From Tritonibacter mobilis (GTDB lineage: Bacteria > Pseudomonadota > Alphaproteobacteria > Rhodobacterales > Rhodobacteraceae), in the NCBI RefSeq assembly GCF_001681715.1, contig NZ_LNWY01000006.1:124001-188000 (forward strand): a DNA stretch of 64,000 nucleotides, read 5' to 3'. Made by a program: the position numbers and the translations under genes. Of the stretch, positions 18,400 through 27,950 are shown piece by piece. The notes beneath the pieces were generated by a model, which was not told where the DNA came from, did no database searches, and was given only the letters and a program-made list of their open reading frames with translations. The number at the start of each line of letters is the position of its first letter. The first letter of the stretch is position 1.

Positions 18400-18591
18400 T
18401 TGGATCTCTCCTGCGGTGTTTGTGCAGACCTATGGCTGAGAGCCGTGTGATCTGGCAAGGTTTTGTGCTCATGCAGGTAGTCTTTTTCGCAGGCGGCGAG
18501 CCCTGTTCAATGGGAACCGAGGTGAGGTCGTAACGGTCGTGCCGGACGATCATATCTTTCCCACCTGCGCGCGCGGGGGTAGGGTCTGGCC

Positions 18592-21500
18592 ATGACAGCT
18601 TCTCCTCGATTCATCCACCTGCGTACCCACACCGAATACTCTCTGCTGGAGGGGGCCGTTCGGCTGAAGAAACTGCCGGATCTGTGCACATCCAATCAGA
18701 TGCCCGCAATCGCGGTCACCGATACCAATTCGATGTTCGCAGCACTGGAATTTTCCGTAACGCTCTCGGGGGCAGGGATTCAGCCCATCATCGGCTGTCA
18801 GGTCGATCTGACCTTTGAAAAGAGCGATCCCGGTGAAAAGCCGAAGTTTCCCGCACCAGTGGTTCTGTTGGCGCAGAATGAGGCGGGCTATGAGCATCTG
18901 ATGCGGTTGTCCTCGTGCCTCTATGTGAACAACGGCGGGCAGTTGCCGCAGGTCTCGCTTGAGGAGCTTGAGGCCAATTCCGCTGGTTTAATCTGCCTCA
19001 CTGGTGGGCCGGAGGGGCCGATTGGCAAACTGCTGCAGCAGGGACAACGCCCCGCCGCTGAGGCATTGATGCAGCGCCTGAAAGAGATGTTCCCTGACCG
19101 CCTTTATGTAGAGCTGCAGCGCCATCCGGGCGAGGACGGCCAGCCTGAGGCGGAAACGCTGACCGAGCGGGGCCATGTGGAGATGGCCTATGCGATGGAT
19201 CTGCCCTTGGTGGCGACCAATGACGTCTATTTTCCCAAAACCGAGATGTACGAGGCGCATGATGCGCTGATCTGTATTGCCGAAGGGGCCTATGTCGATC
19301 AGGCGGAACCACGTCGCCGTCTGACTGCACAACATTATTTCAAAAGCCAAGAGGAGATGATCGCGCTTTTTGCCGATCTTCCGGAGGCGATTGAAAATAC
19401 TTTGGAAATCGCGCAACGCTGTGCTTTCATGGCCTATCGCCGTGATCCGATTTTGCCGAAGTTTGCCGATGACGAGGTGGATGAATTGAGGCGCCAGGCC
19501 AATGAGGGCCTGCAGCAGCGCCTCGCGGTGATCCCTCATGCGGTGCCAGTTGAGAAATATCAGGAGCGACTGGATTTTGAGCTGGGTATCATTGAGAGCA
19601 TGGGATTCCCTGGCTATTTCCTGATCGTTGCAGACTTTATCAAATGGGGCAAGGAGCAGGGTATCCCAGTGGGGCCGGGGCGGGGCTCTGGTGCGGGTTC
19701 GCTGGTGGCGTATGCGCTGACCATTACCGACCTTGATCCGCTGCGCTACAGCCTGCTGTTTGAACGCTTCTTGAACCCGGAACGGGTCTCCATGCCCGAC
19801 TTCGACATCGACTTCTGTATGGATCGCCGCGAGGAGGTGATCAAATATGTGCAGCAGAAGTACGGCCGCGACAAGGTGGGGCAGATCATCACCTTTGGTG
19901 CGCTCTTGTCCAAGGCTGCGGTGCGCGACATTGGCCGGGTACTGCAGATGCCCTTTGGTCAGGTGGATCGCCTCTCAAAGATGATTCCGGTCGAAGGCGT
20001 CAAACCCGTCTCCATCGAAAAAGCCCTGCAGGATGAGCCGCGTCTGGCAGAAGAGGCGCGAAATGAGCCGGTAGTGGACCGGCTGCTGACCTATGGCCAG
20101 CAGGTGGAGGGGCTGCTGCGAAATGCCTCCACCCACGCAGCGGGGGTTGTGATCGGCGACCGGCCTCTGGATGCGCTGGTGCCGCTCTATCAGGATCCGC
20201 GTTCCGACATGCCCGCGACCCAGTTCAATATGAAGTGGGTGGAACAGGCTGGACTGGTGAAGTTCGACTTCCTTGGCCTCAAGACCCTGACCGTGATCGA
20301 AAACGCGATGAAGCTGATTTTTAAATCGGGACGGGATCTGCATGTCGGGGCGGACGGGACCGAGCTTTATGAACCCGCAGAGGGGGCGGAAAACCAGATC
20401 AACCTGATCCCGCTGGATGACGAGGTGACCTATAACCTCTATTCGCGCGCCAAGACGGTGGCGGTGTTTCAGGTGGAATCCACCGGCATGATGGATGCGC
20501 TGAAGCGCATGAAACCCACCTGTATCGAGGACATCGTGGCGCTTGTGGCGCTTTATCGTCCCGGCCCGATGGAAAACATCCCGGTCTATTGCGAGGTCAA
20601 AAATGGCCTGCGCAAGATCACCTCGGTGCATCCGCTGATCGACCATATCCTTGAGGAAACTCAAGGTATTATCGTTTATCAGGAACAGGTGATGCAGATC
20701 GCGCAGGTCATGGCGGGCTATAGCCTTGGCGGCGCGGACCTGTTGCGTCGTGCGATGGGTAAAAAGATCAAAGAGGCGATGGACGCCGAGCGCCCGAAAT
20801 TTGAGAAGGGCGCGGCAGAAAACGGCGTCGATAAGAAAAAGGCCTCAGAGGTTTTCGACCTTCTGGAGAAATTCGCCAACTACGGCTTTAACAAATCCCA
20901 CGCGGCAGCCTATGCGGTGGTGTCCTATCAAACCGCGTGGCTGAAAGCGAACCACCCGGTGGAGTTCATGGCGGGCGTCATGAACTGCGATATTCACCTC
21001 ACGGAAAAGCTCGCGATCTACTTTGAGGAAGTGAAGAAAGGGCTTCAGCTTCCGTATGCAGCGCCAGACATCAACCGCTCGCTTGCGACCTTTGACGTGG
21101 TCGACGGTGAGCTGATCTATGCGCTGGGCGCGCTCAAGAATGTGGGCGTCGATGCCATGAACCTGATCGTGACAGCGCGGGGAGACCAGCCATTTGTGAC
21201 GCTTTATGATTTTGCCCGCCGCGTGGATCTGAAACGTGTGGGCAAGCGCCCGCTCGAGATGCTCGCACGGGCCGGGGCGTTTGACGTGCTGGATAGCAAC
21301 CGTCGCCGTGTGTTTGAGAGCCTTGAGGGGCTGGTGCAATATTCTGCCGCCATTCAGGAGCAGAAGAATTCCAACCAAGTGTCTTTGTTCGGGGAGGCGG
21401 GCGATGACTTGCCGGAGCCGCGTATGGCGGGAGTCCCCGATTGGCTTCCAGCCGAACGTCTGAGCGAGGAGTTCAAGGCGGTTGGTTTTTATCTGACCGG

Positions 21501-22092
21501 GCATCCGCTGGATGACTACATGCCTGCGCTCAAACGCAAGGACGTGATGACGCTGGACGAGGTGATGGCGAAAGCGGAGCGCGGCCCCTTCATGGCGAAG
21601 ATGGCGGGCGTTGTGGCGGGGCGGCAGGAACGTAAATCCGCACGCGGCAATCGCTTTGCCTTCGCACAGCTATCCGACACCACGGGCGCTTATGAGGTGA
21701 CGATTTTCTCTGATGTGCTGGAGAAAAGCCGCGATCATCTGGAAACCGGATCGAAAGTGGTGATCACGGCCGAGGCCACCATGGAAAGCGACCAGCTGAA
21801 GCTGTTGATGCGCTCGGCTGGGCCAGTGGACTCTGCGATTGCCGATGCGGGTCGATCCAGTCTGCGAGTCTACCTAGAGAGTGCCTCGGCGGTAGCGACG
21901 GTGGCGACGGTGCTGGAGGATGCGAAGAAGGCCGCAAAGAATGCCAGCCCCGGTGAGATCTACGTCTATTTGCAGGACCCGAACCTGCCGGGAGATGTGG
22001 AAATGGATCTTGGCCAGCTGTTCCCGATCAATCCGCAGATCAAAGGCGCGCTCAAAAGCCTTGAGGGTGTGATGGACGTGGAGGAGATCTGA
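18592..22092 (+). CDS. dnaE: DNA polymerase III subunit alpha
   Basis: Replicative polymerase. The 1166-residue protein (E. coli-like length) begins with a PHP domain (FIHLRTHTEYSLLEGAV). The C-family palm signature MPDFDIDFCMDRREEV carries D403 and D405 of the catalytic triad, and GPGRGSGAGSLVAYAL lies upstream. The thumb/fingers region includes ALVALYRPGPMENIPVY and FNKSHAAAYAVVSYQTAWLK. A helix-hairpin-helix region and an OB-fold domain (around residues 990-1080) follow. The QVSLFGE segment near residue 929 resembles a clamp-binding motif. The gene is transcribed away from mtnP across a 192-bp gap. Confidence 0.98.
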   Translation: MTASPRFIHLRTHTEYSLLEGAVRLKKLPDLCTSNQMPAIAVTDTNSMFAALEFSVTLSGAGIQPIIGCQVDLTFEKSDPGEKPKFPAPVVLLAQNEAGYEHLMRLSSCLYVNNGGQLPQVSLEELEANSAGLICLTGGPEGPIGKLLQQGQRPAAEALMQRLKEMFPDRLYVELQRHPGEDGQPEAETLTERGHVEMAYAMDLPLVATNDVYFPKTEMYEAHDALICIAEGAYVDQAEPRRRLTAQHYFKSQEEMIALFADLPEAIENTLEIAQRCAFMAYRRDPILPKFADDEVDELRRQANEGLQQRLAVIPHAVPVEKYQERLDFELGIIESMGFPGYFLIVADFIKWGKEQGIPVGPGRGSGAGSLVAYALTITDLDPLRYSLLFERFLNPERVSMPDFDIDFCMDRREEVIKYVQQKYGRDKVGQIITFGALLSKAAVRDIGRVLQMPFGQVDRLSKMIPVEGVKPVSIEKALQDEPRLAEEARNEPVVDRLLTYGQQVEGLLRNASTHAAGVVIGDRPLDALVPLYQDPRSDMPATQFNMKWVEQAGLVKFDFLGLKTLTVIENAMKLIFKSGRDLHVGADGTELYEPAEGAENQINLIPLDDEVTYNLYSRAKTVAVFQVESTGMMDALKRMKPTCIEDIVALVALYRPGPMENIPVYCEVKNGLRKITSVHPLIDHILEETQGIIVYQEQVMQIAQVMAGYSLGGADLLRRAMGKKIKEAMDAERPKFEKGAAENGVDKKKASEVFDLLEKFANYGFNKSHAAAYAVVSYQTAWLKANHPVEFMAGVMNCDIHLTEKLAIYFEEVKKGLQLPYAAPDINRSLATFDVVDGELIYALGALKNVGVDAMNLIVTARGDQPFVTLYDFARRVDLKRVGKRPLEMLARAGAFDVLDSNRRRVFESLEGLVQYSAAIQEQKNSNQVSLFGEAGDDLPEPRMAGVPDWLPAERLSEEFKAVGFYLTGHPLDDYMPALKRKDVMTLDEVMAKAERGPFMAKMAGVVAGRQERKSARGNRFAFAQLSDTTGAYEVTIFSDVLEKSRDHLETGSKVVITAEATMESDQLKLLMRSAGPVDSAIADAGRSSLRVYLESASAVATVATVLEDAKKAAKNASPGEIYVYLQDPNLPGDVEMDLGQLFPINPQIKGALKSLEGVMDVEEI

Positions 22093-22430
22093 GGCCGCTA
22101 TTCTGCGCAGACCAAGCTCCGCGTTTAATTGTGAGTGACCTGCCTCTGTTGCGATTTTTGGGACAGTCATGGGGAATGCACGGAATTGTCGAGACCGGCG
22201 TCGGGGTGTCCGTCCTTTGGGAATCGTTAAGACAGCAAGTATGCGCGTCTTTGGTGCTAAGGTGCGGTGACGCATTCTCATCACCGTAGGGCGTATGAGC
22301 CCCCAGCTCTTTGCGCGTCCAAGGTCTGATCGCGCGCGCTGCTTTGATAGAAAACACAGCGTTAGAAATTAATGAGGGCGCGAGGGTCAGATAAACCTCA
22401 GCGCCCTCATCGCATCACTCTGGATCAGGC
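22093..22430. other. Intergenic region between dnaE and a DUF995 gene
   Basis: No gene supported; minus-strand frames here have no family resemblance. The only clear structure is the hairpin at 22373-22409. Confidence 0.6.
22373..22409 (-). terminator. Hairpin after the DUF995-like gene
   Basis: A 9-bp stem TGAGGGCGC/GCGCCCTCA is extended by GAGG/CCTC with one bulge. On the minus strand it is followed by the T-rich ATTAATTTC. It begins about 20 bases after the stop. Confidence 0.65.
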
Positions 22431-22919
22431 TTAAAGGCCGAGTTTGTTCTTTGCGGCGTTCACGTCGGACTGGAACACATAGCCACGCTTGAAACTGCTG
22501 TTGGAGGAGGTCACAGGCCACCATTCAGAGTCGCCGGGCCAGCTGCGGTACATCACGCCCCAACCGTTCACAACGTGTTGAATGCAAAGGGGTTCTGAGG
22601 AAGAGCTGCCTGCGCCACTGCCGTCTGGATAGAACCATGTGAGGTCCTGACAAAGGGTGCCATCGGCAGAGACGCTCCATGTGCCCGCAGCCATATTTTC
22701 AGACTGCTCAGAGCACCAGGCACGCGCCTGATTGTTCGGGGAGAAATAGATCCCGCCCTGACAGTCTTGTCCCCAGATGTCGGTTTTTCCTGAGTAGGTT
22801 GCGATCACTTTGCCAGCAGGTGCGGGGCGCGCATTTCTGGGCTTCGGATCAGCTGCAGCGGCCACAGGCAGGCTCGCTACGAGCGAAATGGACAGTAGAG
22901 TTTTGATCGTCGGGACCAT
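22431..22919 (-). CDS. Secreted DUF995-like protein
   Basis: The 162-residue precursor has a signal peptide (residues ~1-22, ending VAAAA|DP). The mature part is Trp-rich with several cysteines: YSGKTDIWGQDCQGGIYFSP, GTWSVSADGTLCQDLTWFYP, and YRSWPGDSEWWPV. This pattern of a short beta-rich domain with W-G, GTWSV and LC motifs matches the DUF995 group of alphaproteobacterial secreted proteins, whose function is unknown. ATG 22919 has AGGAG at suitable spacing. It is transcribed convergently to dnaE. Confidence 0.75.
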   Translation of the reverse strand: MVPTIKTLLSISLVASLPVAAAADPKPRNARPAPAGKVIATYSGKTDIWGQDCQGGIYFSPNNQARAWCSEQSENMAAGTWSVSADGTLCQDLTWFYPDGSGAGSSSSEPLCIQHVVNGWGVMYRSWPGDSEWWPVTSSNSSFKRGYVFQSDVNAAKNKLGL

Positions 22920-23068
22920 GGGTCATGTCTCCTTGCGCGTCAAAATGAGCAGACGGGTCAATTTATATAAAATCTTGTCCAAACTTTGAGCCGCAAGGCA
23001 AGAGCTATCGCAGACGCGAAAGGGGCAGCTGGGATCATGCGCCAGAGCCGCCGCGAACCCTCTGGCAC

Positions 23069-23263
23069 TTAGTAGTGGGGCGGGCGCTCGTCGCCAAAAA
23101 TCGCGCCACCGCTGCCTTCGGCCTCGCGCTGGGCCTCGCGCTCCATCAGCATCTGCACGCGCCGCTTCAGGAGGTCGATGTCCGACTGCTGGCTGGTCAC
23201 GATCTCGTTCAGCTCATCGACGGTGCGGGTCAGATAGGCGATCTGTTCTTCGAGATGTTGCAT
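23069..23263 (-). CDS. slyX: SlyX family protein
   Basis: The 64-residue protein is mostly a coiled coil (MQHLEEQIAYLTRTVDELN, heptads to about residue 45) with the typical SlyX C-terminal PPHY. Function is unknown beyond the family name. AGGAGG lies before the ATG. It is divergent from hisS. Confidence 0.88.
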   Translation of the reverse strand: MQHLEEQIAYLTRTVDELNEIVTSQQSDIDLLKRRVQMLMEREAQREAEGSGGAIFGDERPPHY

Positions 23264-23405
23264 GGGGTATGCCTCCTGTGTTGCGGACTGATGTAACGCG
23301 GGCGCGGGCAGGCGTCCATGGGGCGTGCGCAGGGCGTCGCACCTTGCTCACTGAGGCCCCTTGGGCTAGACGCAAGCGCGAGAAACCACCCGCAAGGAGG
23401 CCACA

Positions 23406-24920
23406 ATGGCCAAAGCCAAGAAACAGCCCCGTCCCAAGGCAATTACGCCCAAAGGATTCCGTGACTATTTCGGCGAAGAGGTGACCCAGCGCACGCATAT
23501 GCTGGCCACCATTGCGGAGGTTTACCATCATTACGGCTTCGAGGCGCTTGAATCCTCTGCCGTGGAAACGGTCGAGGCGCTGGGTAAGTTCCTGCCCGAC
23601 GTGGATCGCCCGAACGCAGGCGTTTTTGCGTGGCAAGAGGCCGACGAGAACGACCCCGAGGGCAAACCGGGCGACTGGATGGCGCTCCGCTATGACCTGA
23701 CCGCCCCCTTGGCCCGCGTTTATGCACAGCACCGCAACGACCTGCCCAACCCTTATCGTCGTTTTGCGATGGGGCCTGTTTGGCGCAACGAGAAACCCGG
23801 CCCCGGTCGCTATCGCCAGTTCTATCAATGCGATGCGGATACGGTTGGCACGGCCTCCATGGCGGCGGATGCAGAGATCTGCATGATGCTGTCGGATACG
23901 CTTGAAAAGGTTGGCATTCCGCGTGGCGACTATCTGGTGCGCGTCAACAACCGCAAGGTTTTGAACGGCGTGCTGGAGGCGATGGGCCTTGCCGAGGAGG
24001 ATCCCAAGCGCGACGACGTTCTGCGCACCATCGACAAGTTCGACAAGGTGGGCGAGAGCGGTGTGCGCGAGCTTCTGGGCAAGGGGCGGCTTGATGCCTC
24101 TGGCGCCTATATCGACGGTGTGGGGCTTGAGGAGCAGCAGGCAGAGCCGGTGCTGGCGTTCCTGACGTCTAAGGGCGACACCGTGGCAGAGACCATGACC
24201 AACCTGCGCGCCGCCGTGGGCGACAGCAAGGTCGGCCAAGAGGGCGTTGCCGAGCTGGAACTGATGGGCGCGCTCTTTGCGGCTGCGGGCTATGGCGACG
24301 ATCGCATCCTGATCGACCCGTCGATCGTACGCGGGCTTGGCTACTATACCGGTCCGGTGTTCGAGGCCGAGCTGGCCTTTGAAATCTTTGATGAAAAGGG
24401 CCGAAAGCGCCAGTTCGGCTCGGTTGCGGGCGGTGGGCGCTACGATGGTCTGGTGAAACGCTTTACTGGCCAAGAGGTGCCTGCGGTGGGTCTGTCGATC
24501 GGGGTTGACCGTCTGCTGGCGGCGCTGCGCGAAAAGGGCCGCCTGGCCGCGACCCCCACCGGCCCGGTGGTGGTGACGGTGATGGATCGCGACCGCATGG
24601 CCGACTATCAGGCCATGGTCGCGGAACTGCGTCAGGCTGGCATCCGAGCCGAGGTCTATCTTGGCAACCCCAAGAACTTTGGCAACCAGTTGAAATACGC
24701 GGACAAACGCCATTCGCCCGTGGCTGTGATCGAAGGTGGCGATGAAAAGGACCGCGATGTGATCCAGATCAAGGATCTGATCCTCGGTGCCAAGATCGCT
24801 GAAAGCGCCACCTTGGAAGAGTGGAAAGAACGCCCGAGCCAGTTCGAAGTGCCCCGCACGGAGCTGGTCGCGAAGGTGCGTGACATCCTCGCCAGCCAAG
24901 CCAAAGATCAGGAGGGCTGA
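23406..24920 (+). CDS. hisS: Histidyl-tRNA synthetase
   Basis: Class II synthetase charging tRNA-His. The 504-residue protein is the alphaproteobacterial form. It contains motif 1 near [16 protein letters not shown], motif 2 as [22 protein letters not shown] (about residues 118-139), the histidine-binding [10 protein letters not shown], and motif 3 [19 protein letters not shown]-terminal anticodon-binding domain begins near [18 protein letters not shown] precedes the ATG. It stops 2 bases before hisZ; hisS-hisZ-hisG form one operon. Confidence 0.97.
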   Translation: MAKAKKQPRPKAITPKGFRDYFGEEVTQRTHMLATIAEVYHHYGFEALESSAVETVEALGKFLPDVDRPNAGVFAWQEADENDPEGKPGDWMALRYDLTAPLARVYAQHRNDLPNPYRRFAMGPVWRNEKPGPGRYRQFYQCDADTVGTASMAADAEICMMLSDTLEKVGIPRGDYLVRVNNRKVLNGVLEAMGLAEEDPKRDDVLRTIDKFDKVGESGVRELLGKGRLDASGAYIDGVGLEEQQAEPVLAFLTSKGDTVAETMTNLRAAVGDSKVGQEGVAELELMGALFAAAGYGDDRILIDPSIVRGLGYYTGPVFEAELAFEIFDEKGRKRQFGSVAGGGRYDGLVKRFTGQEVPAVGLSIGVDRLLAALREKGRLAATPTGPVVVTVMDRDRMADYQAMVAELRQAGIRAEVYLGNPKNFGNQLKYADKRHSPVAVIEGGDEKDRDVIQIKDLILGAKIAESATLEEWKERPSQFEVPRTELVAKVRDILASQAKDQEG

Positions 24921-24922
24921 AC

Positions 24923-26014
24923 ATGCCCAACCGTTCCCAGATCGAAGCCCGCGCGGCGCTGTTGCGTCAGCGCTTTGAAGTGGCGGGCGGCGTTGTCGTC
25001 GACCCGCCGCTGTTGCAACCTGCTGATATCCTGCTGGATCTCTATGGTGAGGATATCCGTGCGCGCGCCTACGTGACCTCAGACGCACTGCGGGGCGAGC
25101 AGATGCTGCGCCCGGATTTCACCCTGCCAATGGTGCAGATGCATATGAAGGGCGGTGCGGAACCTGCGCGCTATACCTATGCGGGGCAGGTGTTTCGCCG
25201 TCAGGAACACGACCCGGACCGGGCCAATGAATTTGTGCAGGTCGGCTATGAGGTCTTTGACCGCACCGACCCGGCGGACGCGGATGCCGAAGTTTTCGCG
25301 CTGTTTCAACTGCAATTGCGTGGATTGGAATTGCGTGTGGCGACCGGTGATATTGGGATCCTCTTGGCGGCGGTCGAGGGGCTCAACACCACGGAGGTCC
25401 GCAAATCGGCGCTGCGGCGGCATATCTGGCGTCCGCGCCGGTTCCGCGCGCTCTTGGATCGCTTTGCCGGGCGTACCCCAATGTCCGAGAGCCGCAAGAA
25501 ACTATTGTCGACCACGGGCCCGCTGACCGGCACCGCACCGGAGATCGGCAAACGCCGCGCTGCCGAGATCGATGCGCGGGTAGAAACCCTGCGTGCGGAT
25601 GCGGCAGCGCCGCCGATCTCGGAACATGAGATGGAAGCGCTGGAGGCCTTGCTGGCGGTGCGGGAAACGGTGCCCTATGCGCTCGAACAAATGCGCGATA
25701 TTGCGGTCGATCTGCCGGCGATCCTGCCGGCCCTAGATCGGCTGGAGGCCCGCACATCTGCGATGAAGGCGCGTGGGATCGCGATCGATCAGCTCGACTT
25801 TGAGGCCTCATATGGCCGCACTTCTATGGAGTACTATGACGGCTTTGTGTTTGGCTTTTACGCCGAACGCCGTCCGGACCTGCCCCCCATCGCAACGGGG
25901 GGGCGTTATGACGCGCTGACGCGCTATCTGGGGCAGGAGGATGAAATCCCGGCGGTGGGTGGTGTGATCCGCCCTGACCTGATCCTGACGCTTGAAGGGG
26001 AGGTTCGGTCATGA
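24923..26014 (+). CDS. hisZ: ATP phosphoribosyltransferase regulatory subunit HisZ
   Basis: HisRS paralogue lacking synthetase activity that forms a hetero-octamer with short HisG and is required for its activity and histidine feedback. The 363-residue protein keeps the class II fold (LLRQRFEVAGGVVVDPPLLQ, RYTYAGQVFRRQEHDPDRANEF) and ends near the position where HisS would start its anticodon domain. It overlaps hisG by 4 bases (ATGA). The presence of hisZ predicts that the adjacent HisG is the short form, as observed. Confidence 0.94.
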   Translation: MPNRSQIEARAALLRQRFEVAGGVVVDPPLLQPADILLDLYGEDIRARAYVTSDALRGEQMLRPDFTLPMVQMHMKGGAEPARYTYAGQVFRRQEHDPDRANEFVQVGYEVFDRTDPADADAEVFALFQLQLRGLELRVATGDIGILLAAVEGLNTTEVRKSALRRHIWRPRRFRALLDRFAGRTPMSESRKKLLSTTGPLTGTAPEIGKRRAAEIDARVETLRADAAAPPISEHEMEALEALLAVRETVPYALEQMRDIAVDLPAILPALDRLEARTSAMKARGIAIDQLDFEASYGRTSMEYYDGFVFGFYAERRPDLPPIATGGRYDALTRYLGQEDEIPAVGGVIRPDLILTLEGEVRS

Positions 26015-26703
26015 GCATCAAACTGGGTGTGCCGTCCAAGGGGCGGCTGATGGAGAAGACCTTCGACTGGTTTGCCAAACGCGGCATCACCCTGTCGCGC
26101 ACCGGATCTGATCGCGAATACGCAGGTGCGGTTGAGGGCGTCGAAGGGGTGGATCTGGTTCTACTGTCGGCCGGAGAAATTCCGCGTGAACTGGCGGCGG
26201 GCCGCATTCACCTAGGTGTGACCGGCACCGATTTGGTTCATGAAAAACTGCCGCGTTGGGAGCAACAGGTTGAGGAGCTGGAGCCGATGGGCTTTGGCGA
26301 GGCCGACCTGATCCTCGCGGTGCCGCAGTTCTGGATCGACGTGGACACGCTTGAAGATCTCGATGCTGTGGCTGCGGCGTTCCGGCGTACCCATGGCCAC
26401 AGACTGCGGATCGCTACCAAATATCACCGTCTCATTCGTGAGTTCTTGGCGGATGCAGGTGTTGCGGATTACCAGCTGATCGATAGTCAGGGTGCAACCG
26501 AAGGCACGGTCAAAAACGAGACCGCCGAAATGGTGGCCGACATTACCTCCACCGGAGAGACCCTGCGCGCCAACCACCTGAAAATCCTGTCGGATGGCCT
26601 GGTGCTGCGCAGTCAGGCAACGCTGTGGCGCAGCCGGGTGGCGAAATGCACGTCAGAGGAAAAATCTGCGCTCAAGACGCTGCTAGCTAAAATTGATAGC
26701 TAA
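26011..26703 (+). CDS. hisG: ATP phosphoribosyltransferase catalytic subunit (short form)
   Basis: First step of histidine biosynthesis: ATP + PRPP to phosphoribosyl-ATP. The 230-residue HisG lacks the C-terminal regulatory domain found in ~300-residue enzymes. It shows IKLGVPSKGRLMEKT at the N-terminus and the PRPP loop region DSQGATEGTVKNETAEMVADI. Its start overlaps the hisZ stop. A nested inverted repeat with an internal terminator follows. Confidence 0.96.
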   Translation: MSIKLGVPSKGRLMEKTFDWFAKRGITLSRTGSDREYAGAVEGVEGVDLVLLSAGEIPRELAAGRIHLGVTGTDLVHEKLPRWEQQVEELEPMGFGEADLILAVPQFWIDVDTLEDLDAVAAAFRRTHGHRLRIATKYHRLIREFLADAGVADYQLIDSQGATEGTVKNETAEMVADITSTGETLRANHLKILSDGLVLRSQATLWRSRVAKCTSEEKSALKTLLAKIDS

Positions 26704-26734
26704 CGGTTGATGCGAGGCTCTGCCTCGCGCTCCG

Positions 26735-26805
26735 GGATATTTGGGTTAGAAGAGGAAGGGCCGCGGGGATCGCGGCCTTTTGGGTTCTTCTAACATAAAA
26801 TATCC
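26735..26805. repeat. Nested inverted repeat containing the hisG terminator
   Basis: Outer arms GGATATTT (26735-26742) and AAATATCC (26798-26805) enclose middle arms GTTAGAAGA (26745-26753) and TCTTCTAAC (26786-26794). These enclose a GGCCGCG/CGCGGCC hairpin (26759-26777) followed by TTTT. The innermost part is a good Rho-independent terminator for hisG; the outer arms make a much longer hairpin than termination needs. A 7-bp hairpin (GCGAGGC/GCCTCGC, 26712-26728) precedes it. Confidence 0.8.
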
Positions 26806-26843
26806 TGGGGTGAACTGGCCATCGCCAGGAGGGGCAAAGCCCC
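26797..26843. repeat. REP-like intergenic repeat, copy 1
   Basis: AAAATATCCTGGGG is followed by the hairpin CTGGC-catc-GCCAG and then GGGGC-AAA-GCCCC. The same architecture recurs at 41033-41078. Confidence 0.55.
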
Positions 26844-26858
26844 TATTCTTCTGTGGCG

Positions 26859-27290
26859 TCAAACCACACCGATTTCAGCCAGTGCCTGAGAGAGTTCCGC
26901 AGGCAATGGCTCTTCGCTCTCACGCCCTGATGGGAGGTCAGATGGAGTATCCTCCGGCTTTAGATAGCGCCATCCCTGGAAGGGGCGTTTCGGTGCCGTA
27001 TGTGTCCGGTGGATTTTGGAATCAAGGACGATCGCACAACGTCGGATCTCGTCATCGCCGAACACTTCATCCATCCGCAGAATACGTTGACGGCATTGGA
27101 TCAACCCTTTGATGACCCAATAGATCGACCCACCTTGCAGGATTTCCGGCTCACGTTTGGGCCACATGCGGGTAACGTGACGGGGCAGCCCATCTTGCCA
27201 GCGTTTGGCATAGACCGCTTGCCAGTCCATCAAACCCTCTACGCTTTCCGTGCCTACAGAGAGCTTAACGAGGTTTATATGTTTATCCAC
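26859..27290 (-). CDS. DUF1489 family protein
   Basis: The 143-residue cytosolic protein matches the DUF1489 family common in Rhodobacterales by its conserved stretches: NLVKLSVGTESVEGLMDWQ, GLPRHVTRMWPKR, GGSIYWVIKG, FQGWRYLKPEDTP and the ending ALAEIG. Function is unknown. The GTG at 27290 (VDKHINLVKL) is preferred as start over the ATG at 27389, because family proteins begin with this segment and GGGGA lies upstream. Confidence 0.85.
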   Translation of the reverse strand: MDKHINLVKLSVGTESVEGLMDWQAVYAKRWQDGLPRHVTRMWPKREPEILQGGSIYWVIKGLIQCRQRILRMDEVFGDDEIRRCAIVLDSKIHRTHTAPKRPFQGWRYLKPEDTPSDLPSGRESEEPLPAELSQALAEIGVV

Positions 27291-27462
27291 AAGATGTCCC
27301 CAGAGTCGTCCAGACGTTCGGCTTGATATTGTAGCCTGAGTGCGGAGAACGACAAGCGCTGGGTGTTGAGAGCGGCACGCTTGTGACATGCGCGTCTGCT
27401 ATCGGAGCCGTGAGATGCGAGGTCGCCACCTGTGTTCTTTGGCGCTGTGTTGTACCGATGAG

Positions 27463-27502
27463 CAATCTCCCCCGGTGCTATTGACCAGCGCGGGGGAGAT
27501 TG
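27463..27502 (-). terminator. Hairpin after the FYDLN gene
   Basis: A perfect 12-bp stem CAATCTCCCCCG/CGGGGGAGATTG with a 16-base loop lies 6 bases beyond the stop of the minus-strand FYDLN gene. No U-tract follows in that direction. Confidence 0.65.
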
Positions 27503-27508
27503 AAGTGA

Positions 27509-27838
27509 TCAGGTCTCTTCGTCTTCAGACGCGACATCGGCGAGTTCGTCGAGGGAGACGTTGTCCTCTTCATCGTCGTCGTCCAGCACGTCATCGCCGA
27601 GATCCATATCAACGGCATCATCATCATCGTCGAGGACCGCATCGTCAGAATCGTTGTTCTGCTTCGCCTTCAGGCTTGCGGCATCTTCGGCGTCGGCTTC
27701 GATCATACGGCTCTTGGTGGTGTCAATTTCGACAGCTTCGCCGGTGTAGGGGCTGATGATCGGGTTCTTGTTCAGGTCGTAGAACCGTTTGCCAGTGGTC
27801 GGGCAGACGCGTTTCGTACCCCATTCTTCCTTGGGCAT
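27509..27838 (-). CDS. FYDLN-acid-domain protein (TIGR02300 family)
   Basis: The 109-residue protein has an N-terminal conserved block MPKEEWGTKRVCPTTGKRFYD followed by NPIISPYTGE, then a strongly acidic tail with runs of Asp/Glu (about residues 60-109). This is the alphaproteobacterial FYDLN-acid family of unknown function. The acidic tail makes it a possible binding partner for basic proteins or nucleic-acid-binding factors, which is speculation. The start at 27838 is preferred to 27862 because it fits the family N-terminus. Confidence 0.9.
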   Translation of the reverse strand: MPKEEWGTKRVCPTTGKRFYDLNKNPIISPYTGEAVEIDTTKSRMIEADAEDAASLKAKQNNDSDDAVLDDDDDAVDMDLGDDVLDDDDEEDNVSLDELADVASEDEET

Positions 27839-27950
27839 GTGGATTCCCTTATAAAATAGCATGAGTCGGTGAGACGATTCAGGTGCCTTGCCATATGCCG
27901 CCTACCCTGTCAAAGCCTTTGCTCGCCTGTGGCGTATGAGGAGGAACGTG

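Noticed and set aside
23214-25088. 624-codon open frame antisense to hisS
   Set aside because: Low-complexity His/Arg-rich translation typical of the antisense of a GC-rich gene; hisS has all synthetase motifs.
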